Below, piece after piece: positions 1 through 8,974 of a stretch of 64,000 nucleotides of DNA. The notes beneath the pieces were generated by a model. The model saw only the letters and a list, made by a program, of their open reading frames with translations, did no database searches and was not told the origin of the DNA. The first letter of the stretch is position 1. Each line of letters opens with the position of its first letter. The translations under genes were made by a program, and so were the position numbers. Source of the stretch: Candidatus Dichloromethanomonas elyunquensis (lineage in GTDB: Bacteria; Bacillota; Desulfitobacteriia; Desulfitobacteriales; Syntrophobotulaceae); the NCBI GenBank assembly GCA_001515265.1, contig LNDB01000002.1, forward strand, positions 1 to 64,000, read 5' to 3'.

Positions 1-108
1 ATAAGTAAAAAGACAGCTGACGGCCCCATAATGGAAAGGCTTACAGAGCTTGCACAAAAGAAAAGACGTTATGTAATAATAATTTTTTCTTCAAGTTTTC
101 TTGACTAA
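1..108 (+). pseudogene. Partial ORF at window edge; possible fragment of an IS3-family OrfB transposase
   Basis: Frame 1 reads ISKKTADGPIMERLTELAQKKRRYVIIIFSSSFLD*. The 'PIMERLTELAQKKRRY' part resembles the IS3 OrfB N-terminal region and then diverges; the 5' end lies outside the window. Confidence 0.35.
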
Positions 109-220
109 AATTATTTTTATTGAACTGCTGGTTAAGATCCATTCCGTTCAACCGATTATTATATTTATTTACTTAGGACACTTATCCATATATACTAAAT
201 AACAAAGGGAGTGGATAATC

Positions 221-463
221 TTGGATAAACTAGACCAAATTCTTTTAGAACTAAAAGACATTAAAGATAACCAAGAAAAAATGCAGTTTAATATAACCGC
301 ACTAAAAAATGATAACGGAGAAATACGAAAAGAATTGTCTAAATTAGATCAAATCGTATTAAAGCAGGAAATGACTTGGCAAGCTGTACAAGAAATACGA
401 GACGAACTAACAGAAAACAGCGTCAAGATTAAGAGCATTGATAACAAAGTAAAGGCTTTATAA
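221..463 (+). CDS. Hypothetical small coiled-coil protein (TTG start)
   Basis: 80-aa ORF with heptad-like Lys/Glu/Leu composition and an upstream 'aaagggagtgg' RBS-like sequence. Confidence 0.5.
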   Translation: MDKLDQILLELKDIKDNQEKMQFNITALKNDNGEIRKELSKLDQIVLKQEMTWQAVQEIRDELTENSVKIKSIDNKVKAL

Positions 464-689
464 TTAAAGTCTTTATTTTGGTTTGGCTTTTTTCTTTGTC
501 ATAAAATTATATTTATCTCATTCAATCAAGCAAATCATGAAACCTTAGCATCCCCATCATACAAGATAGAACTCAGAAAAATAATACGAACAAACGTTCG
601 CATTATGATTATAGCCCGGCAAAGCGCTAATGACAAGATTTTTTGGATGGAAATATTAGTTAATAGTATGGAACAAGTCACGATAAAAA

Positions 690-1490
690 TTACTTAAACA
701 GAATCCTGCCGTAAAAAAATAATATACAAATTACGGAGATAACAATAGCAATTATTTCGTTTTTAGAAATAGTCAATATATATTGGCAGCCCTTATTTTT
801 GGACAACTCAACTCTCTCATATATTTCATCCGTCCGCTGCAGGGAATTGGCAATAAAAGTGACAAGAATATTGGATAGTTCTTTACTCTTGCTTTTTATA
901 CCAAGGTGATTATCTGTAAAAATATGACGAGCCTGTTCCAGATTATCATTCTTGAACCGACTCATCAAGCCGGTTAATTCACTTAAAATAAACACGATCA
1001 TATTCAAGTATTTGGCCGCTGGGATACCTGCTGAATTCAGTGGTGAAAAGACTTTATTAAGCATATCTATGATAGATTCTATAGGAGTTGTAGAAAGGTA
1101 AAGGTTGCCGATATACCATATAAAGAAAATTTTTACCATTTTTAAAATTGCGGTATCCAAATTGACAGTATTAAAATATGCTGCTCCAGAAAAAAGACGG
1201 CTTACCAAAAGGGATAACAACAATCCGACAAAATAAGGAAATACAATGATTATTGTATAAGAAATCAGATTTTTATAAACAAAACGAAGATTACTTTTTA
1301 ATAAAATGGTAATAAGCAGCAGAAAAATAAAAAAATAAACCAAATCCAAATGACTAATACAAAAGGAAGAAGTAACTGCCAGCAACAGAGCCAAAACAGC
1401 TTTTATTCCCGCATCGATTTTAACACTTTTTTCTTTTAAGCCGGTTGAATATTCCAGCAAAAAGTCCATCTCCCATAACCATGATGCCAA
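690..1490 (-). CDS. EcfT/CbiQ-like energy-coupling transmembrane protein
   Basis: 266 aa, several hydrophobic helices and an EcfT-like C-terminal region (SLQRTDEIYERVELS); 1 bp from the Gx gene. Confidence 0.6.
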   Translation of the reverse strand: MASWLWEMDFLLEYSTGLKEKSVKIDAGIKAVLALLLAVTSSFCISHLDLVYFFIFLLLITILLKSNLRFVYKNLISYTIIIVFPYFVGLLLSLLVSRLFSGAAYFNTVNLDTAILKMVKIFFIWYIGNLYLSTTPIESIIDMLNKVFSPLNSAGIPAAKYLNMIVFILSELTGLMSRFKNDNLEQARHIFTDNHLGIKSKSKELSNILVTFIANSLQRTDEIYERVELSKNKGCQYILTISKNEIIAIVISVICILFFYGRILFK

Positions 1491-1491
1491 T

Positions 1492-2001
1492 TCAAGGAAA
1501 AATACCTCTTTTATTTATCTCTTGAACTGTCAGCTGGCTGATAGTTCCGGTAATTAAACCCGTTACTACGGCAAAGATCAGCAGCATGGGAAGATAGTAC
1601 AACATAACGGCTTCCCTTAAAATTAAAGAAGCCATTGTCACCTGAGCTGTATTGTGAGCAACGGCGCCAATAACGCTGATCCCCTTGATACTGAACAAAT
1701 GCGGCAATTTCGTGTAAACCAGCCACATGATAAGAGCGCTTAAAATCCCCCCTGCCAGGCTGAAGGGCAACACTGTAATTCCTTTGCTCAACAGAGCGAC
1801 AATTATGCACCGTAGAATTACAATAATCAATGTGTCTTTTAGGTCTAAAAAGGCAATCGCGAGGATGGTGATAATATTAGCCAGGCCTAGCTTGACTCCC
1901 GGCACCGGAATGGGTACGGGAACAACCATTTCTAAAAGGGAAATCAAGATTGCATTGCAAATTAAAATTATGATAACCGCATCGCGTTTATTCCGATTCA
2001 C
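1492..2001 (-). CDS. Gx transporter family / 'heptaprenyl diphosphate synthase component I'-annotated membrane protein
   Basis: 169 aa; VPVPIPVPGVKLGLANIITILAI motif typical of this family, next to apbE and a NusG-II gene. Confidence 0.75.
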   Translation of the reverse strand: MNRNKRDAVIIILICNAILISLLEMVVPVPIPVPGVKLGLANIITILAIAFLDLKDTLIIVILRCIIVALLSKGITVLPFSLAGGILSALIMWLVYTKLPHLFSIKGISVIGAVAHNTAQVTMASLILREAVMLYYLPMLLIFAVVTGLITGTISQLTVQEINKRGIFP

Positions 2002-2013
2002 GTTTTCTCCTTG

Positions 2014-2400
2014 CTAATAAGAAACAGTATCCATTTTTTGATTTTGTCCCACTACTGAAATCACAACTTTAGACGGAATACAAACCGCTCTGTCACCAGC
2101 TTTAGTCAGCCAACCTGTTTTTACACAAATTTTATTGGGACAATCTGATTCTGAAAATCTAATTCGCCCCTTTTCGGCCAGGATTACCTGGTGCAGAGGT
2201 TGGTTTATATCGATAGATTCTGCGGCTTGAAGATTATTAAGATTAATTTGTTTAAGCAGCTTCCCGTTCTGGGTAATGACAGCAGTAAGCTGCTGGTCAC
2301 GCCCAACTCCAAAAGATCTCCAGCCTATAAAAAAAACTGCAATTATTAAGATGCTAACAATGAGTATTTTATCCCCCGTTTTGAACATAGGTATATTCAT
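2014..2400 (-). CDS. NusG domain II-containing protein
   Basis: 128 aa; N-terminal TM segment then a domain ending IRFSESDCPNKICVKTGWLTKAGDRAVCIPSKVVISV. Confidence 0.78.
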   Translation of the reverse strand: MNIPMFKTGDKILIVSILIIAVFFIGWRSFGVGRDQQLTAVITQNGKLLKQINLNNLQAAESIDINQPLHQVILAEKGRIRFSESDCPNKICVKTGWLTKAGDRAVCIPSKVVISVVGQNQKMDTVSY

Positions 2401-3409
2401 GACTTGCGTCCTCCAAACGGAACTTATCTTCCAGTCCAGGTGTCACAAATATCTTCTTATCAGCGGTTATAAAAATAGCCTCGGCCTTGCCGTAATTCTT
2501 TACCAATTCCATTCCTTTGTCAAGGCCTAAAACAATAGCTTTAGCCAGTCCATCGGCGTCAGCTGAGGAGGAAGCGATAATGGTCACACTCATCAATCCG
2601 CTGTCGATAGGATAACCCGTCCGCGGATCAATAATATGGCAGTAGCGTTTGCCGTCTTCTATAAAATAGCGTTGATAGTCGCCGGAAGTAACCACAGCCT
2701 TATCGGTTACCTCAACCACTCCGACTATATCACTTGTCTCACTCCGGGGATTTTGGATGCCGATTTTCCACGGGCTGCCATCGGGCTTGCTACCCAGTAC
2801 GACAACATTCCCCCCCAGGTTGGCAACGGCGGAAGTAATTCCGTTCTTCTTATATATGTCGGTCACTATATCGCCGATATATCCTTTGGCAATTCCACCC
2901 AGGTCGACCATTTGGCCTTTCTTTTGCAAAGCAGCCGAATTGGTTGCTTGATCAATGATAATGTCCTTATAGTTTACCAGAGAAACCAGCTGTTTAACAA
3001 CATTGTCGGCTGGCAGCCGGGGATGATCGGTACCGATACCCCAGGCTTTTACCAGCGGGGCTACAGTAATATCAAAGGCAGCCCCGCTGCTTAAATCGGA
3101 AATCTTCCGGGCCTCGTTTAATATGGTTATGGTTTCCGGTTTTAATTCAACATATCCAAGACCTGCGTGATCATTAAGTTTATTGATATCTCCACCCGGA
3201 CTGTTAATAGTCCACAAAGCATCGAGTTCTTTTATTTTGGCGAATACTTCAACCGAGGCTTTTTGGGCATTTGCTCCATATACGTCCTGGTCAATAATAG
3301 TTCCCAATGCAAAATCCTCTGATTTTACTGGTTGCGGCAGCTTATTATTACAAGCTGCGGAAAGAACAGATAGACATAAAATCAACAGCATGCAAATATA
3401 CTTTTTCAT
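2369..3409 (-). CDS. apbE: FAD:protein FMN transferase (ApbE), predicted lipoprotein
   Basis: 346 aa; lipobox LSAAC, DLGGIAKGYIGD, HIIDPRTGYPI; overlaps the NusG-II gene by 32 bp. Confidence 0.93.
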   Translation of the reverse strand: MKKYICMLLILCLSVLSAACNNKLPQPVKSEDFALGTIIDQDVYGANAQKASVEVFAKIKELDALWTINSPGGDINKLNDHAGLGYVELKPETITILNEARKISDLSSGAAFDITVAPLVKAWGIGTDHPRLPADNVVKQLVSLVNYKDIIIDQATNSAALQKKGQMVDLGGIAKGYIGDIVTDIYKKNGITSAVANLGGNVVVLGSKPDGSPWKIGIQNPRSETSDIVGVVEVTDKAVVTSGDYQRYFIEDGKRYCHIIDPRTGYPIDSGLMSVTIIASSSADADGLAKAIVLGLDKGMELVKNYGKAEAIFITADKKIFVTPGLEDKFRLEDASHEYTYVQNGG

Positions 3410-3458
3410 ATCAGTTCCTCATGCTTCATGGTTATCAATAACCTCTGGAGTTTACCAT

Positions 3459-4292
3459 TTATACCGCATTTTTTATTTCCGGCAGTGAAATTTTGTAGGT
3501 TCTTATGACTTTACTGGGACATTTCTCCAGACAAACCGAATTATCACATTTATCCATACAGATACTTGAATCGATAACCGCCAGATTATCCTTCATTATG
3601 ATCGCACTATAAGGACACTGCTTAACACAAACACCACAGCCAATGCAGCCGACCTTACAGATCTTGCGTACCACTGCTCCCGTGTCCAGCGAATTGCAAT
3701 GAACAGACACATGGGACCCGGCTGGTATCATCGCAATGACTTTTTTGGGGCAGGCTGTTGCGCATTTACCGCAGCCGGTGCATTTTTCTTCATCAACTTC
3801 CGGCAATCCGTTCTCATTGATCTGAAGAGCATCAAACACACACTGCTTCACACATGTTCCCAGGCCAATGCAGCCATATTTACATTCTTTGGGCCCGCCC
3901 TGGCACAAGGTAGCTGCTAAACAGTCATTAATTCCGGAATAATCATACTTGTTGTTTCCCACGGCAGGCTGACAACATTTGATGAAGGCATACTGTGGCT
4001 CAATCTCGGCGGCAGCTTTACCGGTCAATTTGGCCACCTGTTCAGACACAGCTTTTTTACCGGGAATACATAAACTGGGGGAAACATCCTTATCCAATAC
4101 CACAGCCTCAGCATAGGCCTGGCAGCCTGCATAACCACAGGCTCCGCACTGCCCTTTGGGTAGTACATCTTCCACAACGTGAATCAAGGGGTTCATTTCT
4201 ACAGCCAGTTTTTTATTGGCAAATGCCAAAACCAGGCCGAAAAACAGCCCCACCAGAGCCATAACGCCAATTATTGCAATAACAATAACCAT
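3459..4292 (-). CDS. rnfB: Electron transport complex subunit RnfB
   Basis: 277 aa; N-terminal TM, CGACGYAGC cluster motif and several CxxCxxCxxxCP ferredoxin motifs; in rnf operon. Confidence 0.95.
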   Translation of the reverse strand: MVIVIAIIGVMALVGLFFGLVLAFANKKLAVEMNPLIHVVEDVLPKGQCGACGYAGCQAYAEAVVLDKDVSPSLCIPGKKAVSEQVAKLTGKAAAEIEPQYAFIKCCQPAVGNNKYDYSGINDCLAATLCQGGPKECKYGCIGLGTCVKQCVFDALQINENGLPEVDEEKCTGCGKCATACPKKVIAMIPAGSHVSVHCNSLDTGAVVRKICKVGCIGCGVCVKQCPYSAIIMKDNLAVIDSSICMDKCDNSVCLEKCPSKVIRTYKISLPEIKNAV

Positions 4293-4309
4293 GTTTTATC
4301 ATGCCTCCT

Positions 4310-4891
4310 TTATAGCTTGATCATTCCGGAAAAACCGAAGAATGATAAGGCAAGGCACCCAGCGAGAATAAAAGCTACTCCCAAACCTTCAAGTGATTTC
4401 GGTACATCCGCCAATCTTAACTTCTCTCGCAGGCTTGCCATCAGTATAATTGCCAGAGCAAATCCTACCCCGGAACCGATTGCGTTGACCAAACTTTTCA
4501 CAAAGGAGAAATTGGATTCCACATTGATCAGAGGAACACCCAATACCACACAGTTGGTAGCGATCAACAGGAGGTAAATTCCCCACATTTTGTGCAGAGC
4601 CGGGGTGAATTTTTTAACCACCATTTCTAAAAGCTGAACGAAGCTGGCGATTAGCAAAACAAATACGATCGTAGTCAAAAACATTAGATGTAAAGGTACC
4701 AGAATAAAATTGTAGACTGCCCAGGCAAACATAGAACTTACGGTAATAACAGCGGTTACCGCCATTCCCATTCCCACTGAAGCGTTGAGGTTTTTGGAAA
4801 CTCCAAAGAAAATACATAAACCAAGGAACCTTGTCAATACGAAGTTATTAACTACGACTGCACTCATAAAAAGGAGAAAATAATCGGTCAT
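4310..4891 (-). CDS. rnfA: Electron transport complex subunit RnfA
   Basis: 193 aa; NNFVLTRFLGLCIFFGVSK, typical RnfA. Confidence 0.95.
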   Translation of the reverse strand: MTDYFLLFMSAVVVNNFVLTRFLGLCIFFGVSKNLNASVGMGMAVTAVITVSSMFAWAVYNFILVPLHLMFLTTIVFVLLIASFVQLLEMVVKKFTPALHKMWGIYLLLIATNCVVLGVPLINVESNFSFVKSLVNAIGSGVGFALAIILMASLREKLRLADVPKSLEGLGVAFILAGCLALSFFGFSGMIKL

Positions 4892-5514
4892 ACTGTCTCA
4901 CCTCTTTTTGTTTTGACTCTTTCTATATAGTTATTTAAGATTTTGAAGCCTGCCACCAAATAGCCTATCAGGATAAAGGCACCTGGAGCCAGGATCATAA
5001 TCAGAGCCGGCTGGTAGGAACTCCACATGACGCGGTAGCCTAAAAGGGTTCCATTACCCAGCACTTCCCTTATAGCTCCAATAATTAGCATGGCTAGAGT
5101 AAAACCGCAGCCCATTCCGAACCCGTCTACAAATGAAGGCAGCGGTTTATTTTTAGATGCAAAGACCTCGGCCCGGGCCAGGATAATTGCAAATACTACA
5201 ATTAGAGATAAATATATTCCCAAAGATTTATAAAGCAATGGGGAAAATGCCTGTAGTAATAACTCGACTACCGTTACAATCGTAGCGATAGATGTTATAT
5301 ATATGGGCACGCGAACCTTGGGGTTTACAAAATTGCGAACGATCGATACCACTAGATTGTTCATGGATATAACAAAGGTTACAGAAAGACCCATGGCTAG
5401 AGCATTCACCACGGAAGTCGTTACCGCCAGTGCCGGGCAAAGGCTTAAAGCCAATACAAAGATAGGATTTTCAACAACCAGACCCTTGGAAAAGATTTTC
5501 CACAATCCTTTCAT
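4888..5514 (-). CDS. rnfE: Electron transport complex subunit RnfE
   Basis: 208 aa; VVENPIFVLALSLCPALAVTTS, typical RnfE. Confidence 0.95.
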   Translation of the reverse strand: MKGLWKIFSKGLVVENPIFVLALSLCPALAVTTSVVNALAMGLSVTFVISMNNLVVSIVRNFVNPKVRVPIYITSIATIVTVVELLLQAFSPLLYKSLGIYLSLIVVFAIILARAEVFASKNKPLPSFVDGFGMGCGFTLAMLIIGAIREVLGNGTLLGYRVMWSSYQPALIMILAPGAFILIGYLVAGFKILNNYIERVKTKRGETV

Positions 5515-5515
5515 A

Positions 5516-6079
5516 TCATTTACCTCCTTTCAAATGAGCACTTACTTCATCGATGGCATTTTTTACCGCTAGGGTAACCGCCCGGGAAGTTATGGTCGCG
5601 CCACTTATCGCCTGAATATCGTCTTTATTACTGGGGTCCTTGGTAACGATTAGATGATCGGAGGATTTCCCGGCGAATTGTTCGCCAAAAGGCGCTTTAC
5701 CGGCTTTATCCCCGAGGCCGGGCGTTTCTTTGGCGTCCAAAATGGTGTATTTAATCACTTTATTATCCGGGCCAACCGCTACTAAAAGCTTGATGGTACC
5801 CCCATAACCTTTGCTCTCGGAAGGAACAAGATAGGCAATCACTTTACCATCCTTGCTGGCTGTATACCAGCCGGTCTTACCCTCCACCGAAGCGTACTGG
5901 TCAGCTACGGTAACTAAGCTTTTAAGGGCTAAGTTATTTAATTCTGCCTCTTTTTGTTTAGCGATATCAGAAGTCAGAAAGTAAACGATAGCAATGATAA
6001 TTCCAGAAATAATACAGGCCCCCGCAAGGTTTAGTGAAATCTTGAATATGCTGTTATTTTCCTGACTATGTTCAGTCAT
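5516..6079 (-). CDS. rnfG: Electron transport complex subunit RnfG, flavinylated
   Basis: 187 aa; one TM and FMN-binding domain with SGATITS flavinylation motif. Confidence 0.93.
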   Translation of the reverse strand: MTEHSQENNSIFKISLNLAGACIISGIIIAIVYFLTSDIAKQKEAELNNLALKSLVTVADQYASVEGKTGWYTASKDGKVIAYLVPSESKGYGGTIKLLVAVGPDNKVIKYTILDAKETPGLGDKAGKAPFGEQFAGKSSDHLIVTKDPSNKDDIQAISGATITSRAVTLAVKNAIDEVSAHLKGGK

Positions 6080-6088
6080 TGCTAAATC

Positions 6089-7087
6089 TCACTTCCTTCC
6101 CCCATATATTTCAGGCTGTGTATAACGATCAATCAACGGGGTTATACAGTTCATTAATAGTATTGAGTAGCATACGCCTTCCGGATAACCTCCGGCCAGC
6201 CTGATGAGTACCGTTATTGCTCCGGCTCCGGCAGCAAATATCAGCCTGCCTTTCCGGGTGATAGGGGATGTAACCATATCCGTAGCCATAAAGAAGGCTC
6301 CTATAATAAGACCGCCGGCCATCATATGAAAAATCGGGTCTCCGGTCATAAACCCATGGGGTCCAAAGATCAAGGTTAGAATACCGACGGTGCCGATCAT
6401 CGTTAAAGGAAGCACCCAGTCGATAATGCCTTTACAGATAAGATAAAGCCCGCCCAGAGAGAGCAGTAGTACCGAGGTCTCACCGATGGATCCGTTTCTG
6501 AAACCAAAAAACAGCGCTTTATACATCTCGGACCGGCTTCCGAAAGTATGAATAAGTACATCATATCCCTGCAACTTTAATATATTCAAAGGTGTAGCGC
6601 TGGTAGTAGTATCAACAGCGGCAGTCATCTTTGTCCAGGTTGTCAATAACACCGGCCAGGAAACCATCAGCGCTGCCCTGCCGATATGTGCAGGGTTGAA
6701 TATGTTATAGCCCAGTCCTCCCATTGAGTGTTTGGCTACAACTATGGCGATAAACGATCCCACGATTGGGACAAATAAGGGTACCGCCGGAGGCAGGCAC
6801 ATCGCCAGGAGCAGCCCGCATAGAAATGCACTGCCATCGCTTACGGTAATCGGTTTTTTTAATATCTTTTGAGTAAGCGCTTCAAAAACAACCGCTGACA
6901 GGCTGCCTGCCAGCAAGGTTTGCAAAGCCGGCAGGCCGAAATGGTAAACGGCAAAGACCACGGCCGGCAAAAGGGTAAGGTTAACTGTCCACATTATTTT
7001 TTTTATGGAAGTATTCGCAAACATATGCGGTGAAGACGAAACGATCAATTTACTGACCTGCTCATGATATTCAATTTCTGCACTCAT
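6089..7087 (-). CDS. rnfD: Electron transport complex subunit RnfD
   Basis: 332 aa polytopic protein; TTTSATPL candidate flavinylation site and GHIGRAALMVSWP-like region. Confidence 0.93.
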   Translation of the reverse strand: MSAEIEYHEQVSKLIVSSSPHMFANTSIKKIMWTVNLTLLPAVVFAVYHFGLPALQTLLAGSLSAVVFEALTQKILKKPITVSDGSAFLCGLLLAMCLPPAVPLFVPIVGSFIAIVVAKHSMGGLGYNIFNPAHIGRAALMVSWPVLLTTWTKMTAAVDTTTSATPLNILKLQGYDVLIHTFGSRSEMYKALFFGFRNGSIGETSVLLLSLGGLYLICKGIIDWVLPLTMIGTVGILTLIFGPHGFMTGDPIFHMMAGGLIIGAFFMATDMVTSPITRKGRLIFAAGAGAITVLIRLAGGYPEGVCYSILLMNCITPLIDRYTQPEIYGGRK

Positions 7088-8404
7088 TTACTGACCTCCC
7101 TTTTGGGCTGACAATTTTTTCGAATACCGGATGTAATGTACGATTCTGCGTTTGGCTGGACATACATAAGCACAACAACCGCATTCCATGCAGTCCAGCA
7201 AGTGATATTCGTTTAATGCTTCCTCTGCAAAAGACCGTTCGCCAAGAATGCTTAGCATACTTGGATTAAGCCCCATGGGGCAGGCTTTCAGGCATTGACC
7301 GCAACGGATACACGGCGACTGAGGGCCGCATTGAATCTCTTCCTTTGTGAAAGCCAGTATTCCATTCGTCCCTTTTATTATTGGAACATCAGTCGTATAC
7401 TGTGTTACTCCCATAAAAGGACCGCCCATTATAATCTTCTCCGGGGTTACTTTAAAACCGCCGCACTGTTCGACAGCATGGGCAAAGCTGGTACCAATTC
7501 TTAATTTAAGGTTTTTCGGTTCAGCAATGGCGCTGCCGCTCACCGTTACTATTCTCTCGACAAGAGGGATGCCATTTCTAACAGCATCACATACAGCAAC
7601 TGCTGTCGCCACATTTTGAACCACTACCCCGATGCTCATAGGCAATTTTCCCGAAGGGACTTCCCGATTAAGAATAGTCCTAATCAATATTTTTTCTGCG
7701 CCGTGAGGATACCTGGTAGGAATCGCCATCACTTTGACATTTGTTCCAGCGAGCGCTTTATCCATGACTTTTATTGCATTCGTTTTATTGTCTTCAATAC
7801 CCAGTATAACGTTTTCCAATCCCAGGACTTTTTTTAGAATTAAAATCCCTACCGCTATACGTTCTGAGTGTTCCAGCATCATACGATGATCTGCCGTCAA
7901 AAACGGTTCGCACTCTGCTCCATTAATGATAAGAGTATCTATCTTATTATCTTTGGGCGGGCTCAGTTTCACATTCGACGGGAAAGTAGCTCCACCCATC
8001 CCAACGATACCGGCATCCTTAATAATTTGGATAATTTCAGCATTGTCCAGGTTCTGCCAATCCCGCTCAGTTAAAACATCTTCTGCCCATTCATCCAATC
8101 CGTCATTTTCAATGGTAATGGCCAGACATGTGCCCATTATGGGGTGCGGCCGTTCGGAAACCTCCGCCACTTTTCCAGAAAGAGTAGCGTGGATGTTACT
8201 GGATACAGGGCCGCTGCCTTCAGCAATTAGCTGACCTTTTTTAACCACATCGCCTTTTTTGATTATTGGTCTACTTGGAGTACCAATATGCTGACTGACC
8301 GGAAGAATCACTTTAAGCGGCAAGGCATTGCTTTCAATGGTTTTCTCTTCAGTAGGTGTTTTGTGAGTTTCCGGATGGATACCCCACTTGAGTTTACCAA
8401 GCAT
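7088..8404 (-). CDS. rnfC: Electron transport complex subunit RnfC
   Basis: 438 aa; GGATFPSNVKL, NGAECEPFLTADHR and two CxxCxxCxxxCP motifs. Confidence 0.95.
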   Translation of the reverse strand: MLGKLKWGIHPETHKTPTEEKTIESNALPLKVILPVSQHIGTPSRPIIKKGDVVKKGQLIAEGSGPVSSNIHATLSGKVAEVSERPHPIMGTCLAITIENDGLDEWAEDVLTERDWQNLDNAEIIQIIKDAGIVGMGGATFPSNVKLSPPKDNKIDTLIINGAECEPFLTADHRMMLEHSERIAVGILILKKVLGLENVILGIEDNKTNAIKVMDKALAGTNVKVMAIPTRYPHGAEKILIRTILNREVPSGKLPMSIGVVVQNVATAVAVCDAVRNGIPLVERIVTVSGSAIAEPKNLKLRIGTSFAHAVEQCGGFKVTPEKIIMGGPFMGVTQYTTDVPIIKGTNGILAFTKEEIQCGPQSPCIRCGQCLKACPMGLNPSMLSILGERSFAEEALNEYHLLDCMECGCCAYVCPAKRRIVHYIRYSKKLSAQKGGQ

Positions 8405-8828
8405 TCGGACCTCTCCTCCGTTCTAAATTTTTGCTTACGATTATCGGCTTCTCCGATTGCAATGATTTATCCTGACGCCTGACGGTATCAATTGCAGGCA
8501 GCCCAAAAATTAGTCCGCCCGATATCATCAGGATTTTTACTGAAATCATTAATCGCGAAGATAGATAATAACCCAGAAATATGCCTAACCCAATAGCTAG
8601 CATTGGTAAAAGGAAAATCGTGAATGCAGCCAAGAGCATATTGGTTTCCTTTGTTTCAATGAAAACCTGTTCCCCTATACTGGCTCCAACCTTGTCGGTG
8701 ACGTCAAGAATCATTGCATTACTGCCCGGACACATGCCACAATTTTCGCAATCACCGTGTATGCTGCACCTTACTTTGGCAGTTTCGCCGTTAGATTCAA
8801 TTACAACCCCTTCAAATAATTTTTTCAT
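8394..8828 (-). CDS. SoxR-reducing system RseC family protein
   Basis: 144 aa; Cys motif CSIHGDCENCGMC followed by two TM helices; overlaps rnfC by 11 bp. Confidence 0.8.
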   Translation of the reverse strand: MKKLFEGVVIESNGETAKVRCSIHGDCENCGMCPGSNAMILDVTDKVGASIGEQVFIETKETNMLLAAFTIFLLPMLAIGLGIFLGYYLSSRLMISVKILMISGGLIFGLPAIDTVRRQDKSLQSEKPIIVSKNLERRRGPNAW

Positions 8829-8941
8829 GACATCAACTCCGTTTCAAGATCATAGTACGAATCCATTTTAGTAAGCCGGCCACCATTATGTAAGCCGGCT
8901 TTGTGTCAACAGATGCTATGCTGAATAGAAGTTCTGATATA

Positions 8942-8974
8942 AAACAAACTATATAGAGACTATATAGTTTGTTT
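8942..8974 (-). terminator. Perfect 14-bp stem-loop at the metF 3' end, candidate terminator
   Basis: AAACAAACTATATA / GAGAC / TATATAGTTTGTTT; includes the metF stop codon; T-rich downstream on the minus strand. Confidence 0.6.

Noticed and set aside
2636-3094. 152-aa plus-strand ORF inside apbE
   Set aside because: Antisense to apbE and no protein-family features.
7295-8482. Plus-strand ORFs over the rnf operon listed in the track
   Set aside because: They are antisense to strongly supported rnfC/RseC genes, have no recognisable domains and look like shadow ORFs.
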